Below, piece after piece: positions 55,595 to 64,000 of a stretch of 64,000 nt of DNA. Both the position numbers and the translations under genes were made by a program. The notes under the pieces are model-generated. The model was not told the DNA's origin. It made no database searches and saw only the letters and a program-made list of their open reading frames with translations. The stretch's first letter is position 1; every line of letters begins with the position of its first letter. Source of the stretch: Astropecten irregularis (Eukaryota; Echinodermata; Asteroidea; Paxillosida; Astropectinidae); assembly GCA_963971285.1 (NCBI GenBank), contig OZ020261.1, forward strand, positions 5,521,983 through 5,585,982, read 5' to 3'.

Positions 55595-55835
55595 AACAGA
55601 CGGCGTTTTCGAAACTGAGGCTCAGGCTCCGGCTCATGCCCCGGCACCATTTTGTGAATCCATTATAAAATAACAGCTATCAAAATAGAGGCTTTTGGCT
55701 GAGGTTCGGAAGTAGATTCTTTGGTTTGAAAAGGAAAACAGAGCTTCAGCTTCAATGAAAAACCACAACCTGTATTTTCAGCATTTGGATGACGGAACCG
55801 AAGCCTGAGCCTGCGCTTCGTTTCGAAAAGGAGCC
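55595..55835. mobile_element. GAGCCG-ended element, copy 5
   Basis: GAAACTGAGGCTCAGGCTCC at the left, GAACCGAAGCCTGAGCCTGC at the right; core GAGCTTCAGCTTCAATGAAA. Confidence 0.8.
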
Positions 55836-56798
55836 TCTTTCTGCGATACTGCGGTGCTCTATAGAGGGCGCTAGACTAAAACAACGCGACTATCTGACAG
55901 AACATTCTTTGTTAGGCCAAACTAAAAAAAAAAAAAAAAAAAAGTCGGTCCCTGGTCAGCGCGGATGTAAATTTTGAACGCGTGCATCAATGTGGATTCT
56001 TTTTTCTTCCACGTTTTTTAATCATCATTTAAAAAAATTGTTCTGTAATATACATCTGTTATATAATATACATCTGTAAATGTATAAAAATCTGTTACAC
56101 TTCATTTCAAAATTTGAAAGTGACGTCCCAATAACGGTACAAGCCCGGATGATTATGACATATTTATGATGCTAAAGCAAGGTACTATGAGAAGTGAAAA
56201 ACCTAACGTGAAATGCGTATGCGTACAGGGGGAGGGTAGTCTTGGTCCAAGACTGTAAAGCTCGATAACGGACCCCATCGTGCCATTGCGCCCTCTCGTG
56301 ACTTCATTTGACCCAGCTGCTCGCATTACAGTCTTGGGCATTTCCTGTAAACCCAGGCGTGGCCTTTGTATGCCAATTAGGTACCTTATTATGAATATTC
56401 ATGATTTACGTTGAAATGCAAAATAGGATGCCAAGCGGGCCGTGTGAGCGTCACGGTTGGAGCTGCTGAAATTCGGTTAACAAACGCGAGACAGTCCGCG
56501 TCCAGACAGTCTCGGCCAGACATTATAAAAAAATCCTTATATATCTATTGTCTCAGCGCGTGCAGTCTGAGCTGCACGATCGATTCCGTGCTTGTTGAAT
56601 CGCAGACACATCATGGCGGCTACCCTCAAATCCATGCGGTAGTGTCTCGTTTGTGGAAAGCTAGAGTTAATTACGCACCCACAATGTGTGTGTACCACCA
56701 GCTTTCTGTTGTAATATTTACCATAATAGAAATAGATCGTGTGTATAGTAACAGTGTTCAATGCCCTCATGCATCAGGCATGTCCGATTATATAACAC

Positions 56799-57140
56799 CT
56801 TAGTAGATCCTTGTCATTTGATTGGAGGATTGTATGTCACGTGATATGTGATAAATAGACCAATCCATGGCTTACGTCACAACCGTTGAAATTTGTACCA
56901 TCCACCGTGCATTTTTGGTGCCATCCGATTTGTACCATTGCACGCCAGGGACTCTTATACGTGATTGGTCAAGCGGCGTTCCATTTATTTGTCACTGCGT
57001 GCGCGCGTACGCGTTGGTGTGCAACGCGCGTTACTGTAATAAGAGCAATATAGTTTGCCAAGATTTTAAGCTTTTTTTGTCTCGCTAACTCTTAAAATGT
57101 TATCCTCCAACCAAAATCAAATGACAAAGATCTACTTAGA
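56799..57140. mobile_element. Inner inverted-repeat element (AGTAGATCCTTGTCATTTGATT)
   Basis: TTAGTAGATCCTTGTCATTT at the left and AAATGACAAAGATCTACTTA at the right lie within the 1.49-kb element. Confidence 0.8.
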
Positions 57141-57151
57141 TGTTATATAAA

Positions 57152-57316
57152 ACAAATAATGAATGTTTCACATTCGTAGAATGGAAAAAATAATTTCATT
57201 CGGTGACAGATGGACTGTTCCATTCCACTCGGCTTCGCCTCGTGAAATGGAACAGTCCATCTGTCACCTCATGAAATTATTTTTACCATTCCACTCATAA
57301 ACATTCATTATTTGTA
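57152..57316. repeat. 165-bp hairpin
   Basis: ACAAATAATGAATGTTT to ATGGACTGTTCCATTCCACT, then the inverse from AGTCCATCTGTCACC to AACATTCATTATTTGTA. The loop is CGGCTTCGCCTCG. Confidence 0.93.
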
Positions 57317-57839
57317 TACTATGCGATGAATAGTAAGTATACTATCATGACAACTATAGCAAGCAGTAGGCAACGCAGACATTATTTCAATTCCCCATGA
57401 CAATACCACAGCGCACCGTGACTTTTCCCGATCCCACGATCGACACCGAAGCATAGTACAGTACTAGTCACGTACGATACTGCATAAGCATGGTACACAT
57501 AGGTCATTCGTTACAGGTCATCCATATTCATTAGATACCAATTCAACTGGATTTTTGCGGGCGCTGATTGGTTCCTCCGGAAATCCGAAGTAAAAATAAA
57601 GAAAAAGTTAAACAATTCATAGGAAATGCCCAAGACTGTAATGCGAGCAACTGGGTCAAATGAAATCACGAGAGGGCGCAGTGGCACGATGGGGTCCGTT
57701 ATCGAGCTTTACAGTCTTGGACCAAGACTAGGGGGAGGGGGGTTGGGACCATTGCGTACGCCTTGCGTACAGAGGGGGAGGGAGGGTAAATAAAAGTCGA
57801 CATTTCGTGCGTACGTACTTTATGGACGGCCCCTATTGT

Positions 57840-58310
57840 GAGAAGCTCCGTATTTCACATCTTTGGTCTGACCAGAGACCGAGTCATTATTTTCTAAATC
57901 ATTATGGTTTTCATAATAAATTAATACCATGAGTCGGGATATTTTCGGGGTGTGTTGGTTATTTACTTCATTGGCATCTTTTGGTAACATTATTGTGACA
58001 AGTTTTCTTTTTAAGAGAATGTTTTTGTTTTATTTCATAATGCTCCGTCGGAAATACACCCCAATTCTGATAAATAAGCCACAGTGGAATAACGAGTCAC
58101 ACACCTCGAACATAAACAATGAATTGAACAATTTAGTCCTTATTATCATGATACAACTTTCAAGATTTTATTTCTTTCATCAACTGCAACATTTTATAAA
58201 TTTTGAAAGACAAACGAAATAATATAAAATATGTTTAAAAATAAAAATGAATTGGGTTTTAAAGTGTACATTACTTCATATGCATTTTCTTTACTCCAGC
58301 TAACGAACTG
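57840..58310. other. AT-rich intergenic sequence
   Basis: A plus-strand open frame of 97 codons (57929-58222) has no recognisable motif and is not called. Confidence 0.4.
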
Positions 58311-58314
58311 ACCA

Positions 58315-58458
58315 TGGGACGATTTCACGAAAAAGCCATACAATCGATCGTAACTCAAGTTACGAAGAATAACCCATCGTATCCTACGTAGGGCTGCAGT
58401 GCATCACAAGTCCTACTATTGGTAGTAAGTTACGATGAGTTGGTGAAATCGACACCAT
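58315..58458. mobile_element. MITE (GATTTCAC...GTGAAATC) copy 2
   Basis: GGACGATTTCACGAAAAAGC at the left, TTGGTGAAATCGACACC at the right; inner ATCGTATCCTACGTAGG. Confidence 0.85.
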
Positions 58459-58769
58459 GTTTTGTATTCTCGCTAATTATTTACACGGTTTCCAATTTTT
58501 TTGGCCCCTCTTTATTGTTTTAGTTCTTCCTGATCTTCAAGTTCTTGTAGATGTTACTTTACCAGTTCCCGCTTCAGTTCCCAAGTTATCTTTGATCTTT
58601 AAGTTCCCCTTTCCAGTTCCACTTAAAGGGAGCATAATGCATTTGCAGAGATGTGTGTTTGGGCTGAATTTGGTACTTAAACAGAAGTGAAGGTCTTAAA
58701 CTTCCTTACAGACATTGTTTTATGTACCCTTGTATGCTTTGTTCATCTGAATAGCAGAAATAAACGGCC

Positions 58770-59165
58770 GAAATAATCTTGCCTCCTCCAAAGCCTTCGC
58801 GTGTACACCACGCTTTCGAAATGTTACATAATCGTTCGGGCGAACGATCTTTTTTAAAGACGCTAAATTTTGATTCCCTTGAAAAACCCAAGATTTCCCA
58901 TGGTGACTGTTTGCACTGTTTGCGAACTATACACTCCATTTTCTGTCTCAAACTCAATAATTTCGTTTTGGAAGCCTGGCAAATCCTGTACGCTGCCTTT
59001 AAATTTCCCTTTCCAGTTATCTTGGGATATCGAATTCTCTTTGATCTTTCCAGTTCCACTTAATCCATTAAAAAAAATTCTAGTTTTCGGGAATAACTTT
59101 AGGAAGACATCGAAGTGTTACCCAATTGGCCGATGTCTCCCAAATGTTCACCACCATACGCCAAC
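58770..59165. repeat. Dispersed repeat shared with 22765-23080
   Basis: See the copy at 22.8 kb. At its left end is the GACATCGAAGTGT/CGATGTCTCCCAAATG short repeat. Confidence 0.7.
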
Positions 59166-59384
59166 CGGTTTCCCTTATATACAAATTTTAGAAAACTGAA
59201 ACAAACTATTATATCTTAATGAATCTTGAGGTGAATTTAGATTAGTAGGAATTGTATAATATGTTTTATTTTATTCCAACAGTAAATAATAAAACAGTTA
59301 TAAAGTACTAGCATCAAGATAGTAGATATTTAAAATTGAGGCTCTTAATTACACATGGGAAGTATAATTGTTTTAAACATGCAA

Positions 59385-59645
59385 AAGACCTTTCTTTTGT
59401 TTATAAACATTTTGCTGCTGGTAAGCATGGGCGGCCAAATGTTGAAAATTCGTCTTCTCGAAACACGGCAAAACACATGCCAAAACACATGCCATTATTG
59501 CTCGTGAAATTTTGTTTCCATTACATTCAGCAATATCTTTCAATGTTTATGAAACACTGTGTAAAAATTGTATTCAAATTAAGATAATTTTTTTTTATGT
59601 CCGGCTTTAATGGCTCTCCATAGTTTCCGCCATCTTGGTTGGTTA
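59385..59645. repeat. Dispersed repeat shared with 62296-62585
   Basis: GACCTTTCTTTTGTT, GGCGGCCAAATGTTG and AGTTTCCGCCATCTTGGTTG occur at both sites in the same order. Confidence 0.8.
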
Positions 59646-59694
59646 AACAAACTCGGGCTGTGACGTTGCAAAAGAAAGGTCTATACTGGCGTTT

Positions 59695-59825
59695 CACAAA
59701 AGTGCGCCTCCAAGAGTTTGCAACGAGTTGGCCAATCACGATGCGCGGTATTTGCAAACCCAATCTGAGTTGTGATTGGTCAACGCGTTGTAAAACTCTT
59801 GGTGGCGTACGATTGTGAATCGCCC
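59695..59825. mobile_element. MITE (GTGCGCCTCCAAGAGTTTGC)
   Basis: GTGCGCCTCCAAGAGTTTGC at the left, AAAACTCTTGGTGGCGTACG at the right; inner TTGGCCAATCACGATGCG. Confidence 0.88.
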
Positions 59826-60002
59826 GTATTAAACCAAGAGCCTAGTTTTAAATGAAGCGTTTTAATTACAAGGTAATTTCCCTTAAACACATTATACAGA
59901 TTATATAGCGTTATTGGTTCAAGTCGAAGTATGAAAGACGAAAAGTTGGATGTAATTTTCCACCTGTCCACCTTTTTACTACCTCTAAAGCAGATTAAAC
60001 TA

Positions 60003-60032
60003 AGGGGCCGTCCATAAAGTACGTAAGCACGG
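60003..60032. mobile_element. MITE-C end fragment
   Basis: AGGGGCCGTCCATAAAGTAC only; no matching right end nearby. Confidence 0.7.
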
Positions 60033-60391
60033 GGCCTTCGTGCAAATGAAAAATGTCATCCAACCAAAACGTAAAATCTGCGTTTTTTTGCTACTCAGAG
60101 TGCTGGAAGAAAAAGATGGCCAATGTTCGTCCTCCATAGCCTCGCCCTGCATCACCAAGATATATATGCAAATGATTTCGAATTCCCGAACAGCCCTCAA
60201 ATTCGTGACCTTTTGTAAACTAGTTGATATGATAGCGAAAATTGCTGCTGAAAATGAATCCGAGAAAGACTAATACAGTTGATCTTCAATGGATAATTCC
60301 ATTTGGCTGGTCTCAAATTTAAAACTAAACTACCTCTACGTAATAGGATTACTTAAACCAGTCAATGTTGCACTTACACTTCTACTTCTAC

Positions 60392-60619
60392 TTAGAACGA
60401 AAATGTAAGTGCGCACACCAACATGGCGACGGCAGCCAAGATGTTAAAGGTCACTGAGGATGCGCCGTTGCAGAGATCGGTGGAACAGCAGTGGTTGCAG
60501 ACGGAAAATGAGATACCGTTAAATGACCTGGATGAGCATGTATCTGCGCAGTAGGTCTGGTTGCTGTTCTGGCATCCCCGTTCCACTAATATAACACCGC
60601 TTTGTTCTACCTTGTTTTT
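60392..60619 (-). CDS. Ly6-like gene, last exon with CCSTDLCN and GPI signal
   Basis: 75 codons plus TAA; acceptor TTATTTGCAG in phase 0. It carries the third finger, the CCSTDLCN signature and the terminal hydrophobic segment. Confidence 0.88.
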   Translation of the reverse strand, partial: KNKVEQSGVILVERGCQNSNQTYCADTCSSRSFNGISFSVCNHCCSTDLCNGASSVTFNILAAVAMLVCALTFSF

Positions 60620-61782
60620 CTGCAAATAAAGAACATCACATCATTTTGAATTTTTTGTTTAGTTTACAAAATGGCATATGATTAACTATTACGAGAAACA
60701 CTAACTTTGTATTTTTGGTTTGTTTTAAAGGTAGTATCATACTTTGGTTTTTGTCAAAGAAGTACAGATTCATGGGCAAAAATATCAAGGTAGATACAGT
60801 CACAGTCATCTGTGAAAATTTCAGTCCCATACGGTGCCCACTTTTGGAGAAAATCGTGAAAAACGGCCACAGTATTTCTTAAGTCTTTTCTGTTTTATTT
60901 TTGATCTTTTAAAAGATCGAACAGATTTTCGGTCGTTGTTTTACTAATTCCTGGATAAATACACCATTTCAGGCTGAAAAATTTTAACGGTAGGTTTCTA
61001 CCAGCACCATCTTCAAACCCTGAAAGTTGTACGTAAATCTGAGAACATGTCTGTTTTGGTGTCTTACCAAAGTATGATACTACCTTTAAGCTTCCCAGAT
61101 CCAGTGAATATGACGACATTGACAGCAATTGCGAGCTTTATATAAAGACAAATCAGCATTCGGAATGAAAATCTTCGTATCGTTATCTGCAGGATTATTT
61201 GAAGGTAGATTGATTCCCCTGTGTGCCAATGAGATATCTTAGACAAAAAAAGGTTCAAGATCCAATCTGATGAGGCACTGTGAGATCGAGAAAGCTTTTC
61301 CACGGCCCAGCTTGTAACGAGGAAGCAGATGTGTGATTGGATAGGTATGGAACGGTAGTGATTTCAGAAGGACCTTGGGCAAGATGGCCAGATACGACGA
61401 CAACGACAACGACAATGACATTGATAACGACAACGACAATGGTAATTGCGACGATATTGACATTGACATTGACATTGACTTTGACATTGACATTGACATT
61501 GGCATTGACAATGACAATGGCAATGACAACGACAATGACAATAGTAACGACAATTACGATGACAATGGCAATGTAAATGATAACGATAACGACAACGGCT
61601 AGACTTTGCTAAATGACTAGAATGCATTTAGTGCAATTGACTCACCGTGCATACTCCCAAACATGTCACGACGCTTGCCGATGCAGCCGGTTCATTGAAG
61701 GAATCGCCACAGTAGGAGGCAGAGCCGTATGCTGCTATGCTGTTGTAGCTACACACGTAGCACATTACCCCTTGGATTACAC
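60392..61782 (-). CDS. Ly6/uPAR three-finger protein, probable GPI-anchored (last two exons; 5' exon not found)
   Basis: Two exons join in phase 0 into about 120 residues: VMCYVCSYNS, an SYCGD segment and a VTCLGVCT block, then GCQNSNQTYCADTC, a CNHCC motif, CCSTDLCN and a hydrophobic C-terminus. Twelve cysteines with a final CCxxDLCN are diagnostic of the LU (Ly6/uPAR) fold. The end NILAAVAMLVCALTFSF is a probable GPI-attachment signal, and NQT is a potential N-glycosylation site. The entry is in phase 1, so a signal-peptide exon must lie upstream (higher coordinates). None was convincing up to the window end. Known roles of the family include receptors, toxin-like ligands and septate junction assembly factors in insects; the function here is unknown. 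Confidence 0.85.
60725..61089. mobile_element. MITE-B copy inside the Ly6 gene intron
   Basis: TTAAAGGTAGTATCATACTT and AAGTATGATACTACCTTTAA exact inverses; centre GATCTTTTAAAAGATC. It lies in the intron between the last two Ly6 exons. Confidence 0.95.
61393..61600. repeat. Microsatellite (GACAAC/GACATT)n
   Basis: Hexamer units GACATT and GACAAT/GACAAC with interruptions. Confidence 0.93.
61646..61782 (-). CDS. Ly6-like gene, penultimate coding exon
   Basis: 45 codons after two phase-1 bases; acceptor CCATCCAG, donor GTGAGT (phase 0). It encodes VIQGVMCYVCSYNS through LGVCT, the first two fingers of the LU fold. A second possible acceptor (TCCAAG) lies 12 bases inside and would drop only VIQG-region residues. 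Confidence 0.82.
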
Positions 61783-61852
61783 CTGGATGGATTGAAAAAC
61801 CAGTGTTATTATTTTGGCCTCGCTGCGTGAGGGCCCTATCGTCGTCTCTATA

Positions 61853-62295
61853 TCAGAGCCGTAAATAAAGAGAGTTTGGCCAACTCGGTTTCAGGCATCT
61901 CATTTATGATTGGTCAATAGCCCTCACGTGAATACAAGGCACCATGTTGAGGACCAACTTTGAGTCAATCAACTGCAATATTTCACTGAACCGCCTTTGC
62001 CCTTTATTCAGGAGAAATACACATTCCATGATTTCATGATCACAACAAATGGCACACCATTGTAAAGAGGAATAAAGAAGCTTTCCAATGATGTCAGTTT
62101 AACTGTTCATAGATCGGTAACAAAAAAGATAAAACCCCTCAAACTTGAGTTGCAGAACTTTTTTGAGGGGTTTATTAGACACACAAAAATTGCTAAAATA
62201 GTTTGCGCGACCACGCGCGCGTGTGTACGCGCCTCCATCGTAGGTCCCCAACATGGCGCAGTGGGCCAAACTCTCTTTATTAACGGCTCTGCTCT
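61853..62295. mobile_element. Element with about 28-bp terminal inverted repeats
   Basis: CAGAGCCGTAAATAAAGAGA (then GTTTGGCC) at the left and its inverse (TCTCTTTATTAACGGCTCTG) at the right. Inside, AAAACCCCTCAAA and TTTGAGGGGTTT form a hairpin. It lies just upstream of the Ly6 exon. Confidence 0.88.
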
Positions 62296-62585
62296 ATAAA
62301 GACCTTTCTTTTGTTCACAAACAACTGTTGGAGGTTGGCAATGGCGGCCAAATGTTGCAATAATTTATATGTCATTTTCCTAACAGAATACGTGTCAAAA
62401 TTCAACATTTTAGAAAACCTATTATGGCTGTTAATATAGCATACCCCAATTGGTTGTATTGTGTGCATTACAATCCTCAATATCTTCTGATGTTTGTGAA
62501 ACGTGTTCAAATTGTGTTTATATGGTTTTGCTTGGCTTTGTTGCTCGCCATTGTTTCCGCCATTTTTGTTGGCAAAACCTAGGAA
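62296..62585. repeat. Dispersed repeat shared with 59385-59645
   Basis: See the partner copy; GACCTTTCTTTTGTTCACAA and CATTGTTTCCGCCATTTTTG. Confidence 0.8.
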
Positions 62586-62639
62586 TGTAAAGTTGCAAAA
62601 GGAGGTATATATAATTATCGTGATTTAAGCATTTTTTTA

Positions 62640-62885
62640 TCATCAACAACAAGAACAACAAGAACAAGAACAAGAACAACAAGAACAAGAACAAGACTTT
62701 TTTTGACTTTTCAAGGAAAAACTTTATTTTCCAAAAACAGTAACAAATATGTATAAAGACAGGAGCACAATAAACCAAGACAAAACCGAGTAAATACGAA
62801 AATACACAAATTAAAAGAGTAGTGCTAACAGTGAGCTGACAACAAGAACAACAAGAACAAGAACAAGAACAAGAACAACAACACG

Positions 62886-62916
<31 letters not shown>

Positions 62917-62975
62917 GCAACAACAACAACAACAACAACAACAGACAAACAAACAACAACAACAACAACGAGATC
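62640..62975. repeat. (AAC/AAG)n microsatellites, two runs
   Basis: AACAAGAACAAGAAC at 62645-62698 and (AACAAC)n at 62840-62970. Poly-Cys and poly-Val frames here are artefacts. Confidence 0.95.
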
Positions 62976-62979
62976 TGTA

Positions 62980-64000
62980 GCGTAACATGTCGAAAAAAAC
63001 ACAGGCATTCGAATCCCCATACCACATGTGAAAAATCTCTCGTCGGCTCACCATTCATTATGCGCCATTGAACTGCTATTGAGGGCATATCAAAGAGTTT
63101 GGAAATGGAAAAATACCAATACACTTGAATAATAGAAGACCTGTTTCTAAAGAACTTCGGCCCTGACGGAGGTTGTACACACAACATCGCACGTAGGCCG
63201 ACCTTATGGTATGCCTGTTATATTTGTGATTGTGTGACCTATTCACGTTTATCATTATTGTTGTGTTTTCTTTTCCTTCTTTGTGTGTGTTTTCCAAATA
63301 GCCTCTTGCCTGGGGCATCCATTCCACTTAGGGGCTCAGAGTACGATGCAGAAATCGAGTCATAAAAATTGGAACAGTTTTACATGGAAAAGGAAAGTTG
63401 GCAGAGCGCCTTTACGGTGTTCAGAAAAGACAGTAAGGGTAGACGTAAATGACAGTAATGTGACAAAGGGTATGACAAAGAGTAAAAGTTGAAGACCGTA
63501 ATGAGACAGTAAGAGCAGACATAAATGACAGTAATGTGACAATACTTAAAGTCAGAGTGAATAAATATGTACTTTATATGTCGAAGTAAATTAATAGAAA
63601 CTTAAAATCGGGGTGAAAAAAAAGGGGAATCAGGGCCCGGGAGAGGAGGTATACACCACGGCTCCACATCACATCACCTTTCTTGGGAATTAAGGTGATG
63701 ACAGCTTTATGAAACGAAAGAGGCAAAGAATCGTTGATAATTCAGAAGTTGAGAACGTCCAAAAGGTCATTTTTAAACAGGGGCCAGAAAGAGATGAAAA
63801 ATTCAGACGTAAGGCAGTCAACCCCAGGAGTCTTGTTTTTGTTGAGGAGTTTGACACAAGTGAATGCACGTGTACATGTAAATGTTCGCAGTGGACTGTA
63901 CGCTGCCTACGTGTTGTGTATGTGTATGTGTATGTGTATGCGTACGCGTAGCTCACGAACTCATACATTTTCATGTAAAACAAAAATGAATTCCAAGCTT
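62980..64000. other. Right edge: no gene recognised
   Basis: It may contain the missing 5' exon region of the Ly6 gene, but no signal-peptide exon with a phase-1 donor was convincing. Weak tandem GACAGTAATGTGACAA lies near 63450-63545, and a (GTAT)n run near 63917-63950. Confidence 0.4.

Larger units (their letters stand above)
56239..57728. mobile_element. 1.49-kb element with 108-bp terminal inverted repeats and TA duplication
   Basis: The left end starts GTCTTGGTCCAAGACTGTAA and the right end is its inverse. The inverted repeat continues to AGGAAATGCCCAAGACTGTA (57621-57640). TA flanks both sides. No transposase-like protein is recognisable, so it is non-autonomous. Confidence 0.92.
56064..57833. 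mobile_element. MITE-C remnant split by a larger insertion
   Basis: The part before 56239 (CATCTGTAAATGTATAAAAA, AATAACGGTACAAGCCCGGA, ATGCGTATGCGTACAGGGGG) and the part after 57728 (GACCATTGCGTACGCCTTGC, GTACTTTATGGACGGCCCC) align in order with the intact copy at 47968-48487. Confidence 0.85.

Noticed and set aside
57929..58222. 97-codon plus-strand hydrophobic frame
   Set aside because: AT-rich composition, no family motif, no promoter or splice support.
62518..63187. Poly-Cys / poly-Leu / poly-Val frames of 120-178 codons
   Set aside because: Microsatellite artefacts on the minus strand of (AAC)n.
63050..63187. Candidate first exon of the Ly6 gene with a phase-1 GTGAGC donor
   Set aside because: The phase fits, but the encoded MPSIAVQWRIMN is not a signal peptide.

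Overview
The window is eukaryotic nuclear DNA from an animal. It has spliced genes with GT-AG introns, about 1 exon per 1.5 kb inside the main gene, many short inverted-repeat transposons (MITEs), tRNA-derived SINEs, micro- and minisatellites, and one 200-base assembly gap (8531-8730). Long intron-rich genes for NIDO/AMOP/VWD/sushi proteins together with dense small palindromic elements suggest a marine invertebrate, perhaps an echinoderm or another invertebrate deuterostome. That taxonomic guess is inference; nothing here fixes the species.

All recognisable genes lie on the minus strand, so they read from high to low coordinates. (1) 60.4-61.8 kb: the last two coding exons of a Ly6/uPAR-type three-finger protein with a probable GPI-anchor signal; its signal-peptide exon was not found. 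(2) 25.5-53.5 kb: a complete 20-exon gene whose exons join in frame into a 1154-residue type I membrane protein: signal peptide, NIDO, IPT-like (E-set) domain, AMOP, von Willebrand D, two sushi modules, one membrane helix and a short tail. This is the domain order of Drosophila Mesh, the smooth septate junction protein, and resembles vertebrate SUSD2 with an added NIDO domain. (3) 21.0-22.2 kb: a second membrane-helix exon plus a 226-residue tail exon, phase-compatible with the last sushi exon of gene 2. The simplest reading is an alternative 3' end giving a 1338-residue isoform with six 13-residue Pro/Lys-rich repeats. (4) From 17.0 kb to the left edge: the first seven exons of a tandem paralogue (signal peptide, NIDO, start of the E-set), with the same intron phases and a matching 78-base exon. 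It runs off the window at base 1.

The remaining sequence is introns and intergenic DNA. The 10.4-kb first intron of the paralogue (6.6-17.0 kb) holds the gap, a 60-bp satellite block and a 560-bp AACAAG array. The introns of the complete gene carry minisatellites at 27.1, 34.0, 38.6 and 43.4 kb and MITEs of at least ten families. The region upstream of it (53.5-60 kb) contains a nested set of elements: a 1.49-kb element with 108-bp terminal inverted repeats sits inside a copy of another MITE family and itself holds smaller inverted repeats.

Biologically, the two Mesh-like proteins would be epithelial adhesion or barrier proteins, and the alternative tails would change the cytoplasmic partners of the same ectodomain. 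The adjacent Ly6 gene is noteworthy because Ly6 proteins are needed for septate junction assembly in insects, but a functional link here is speculative.
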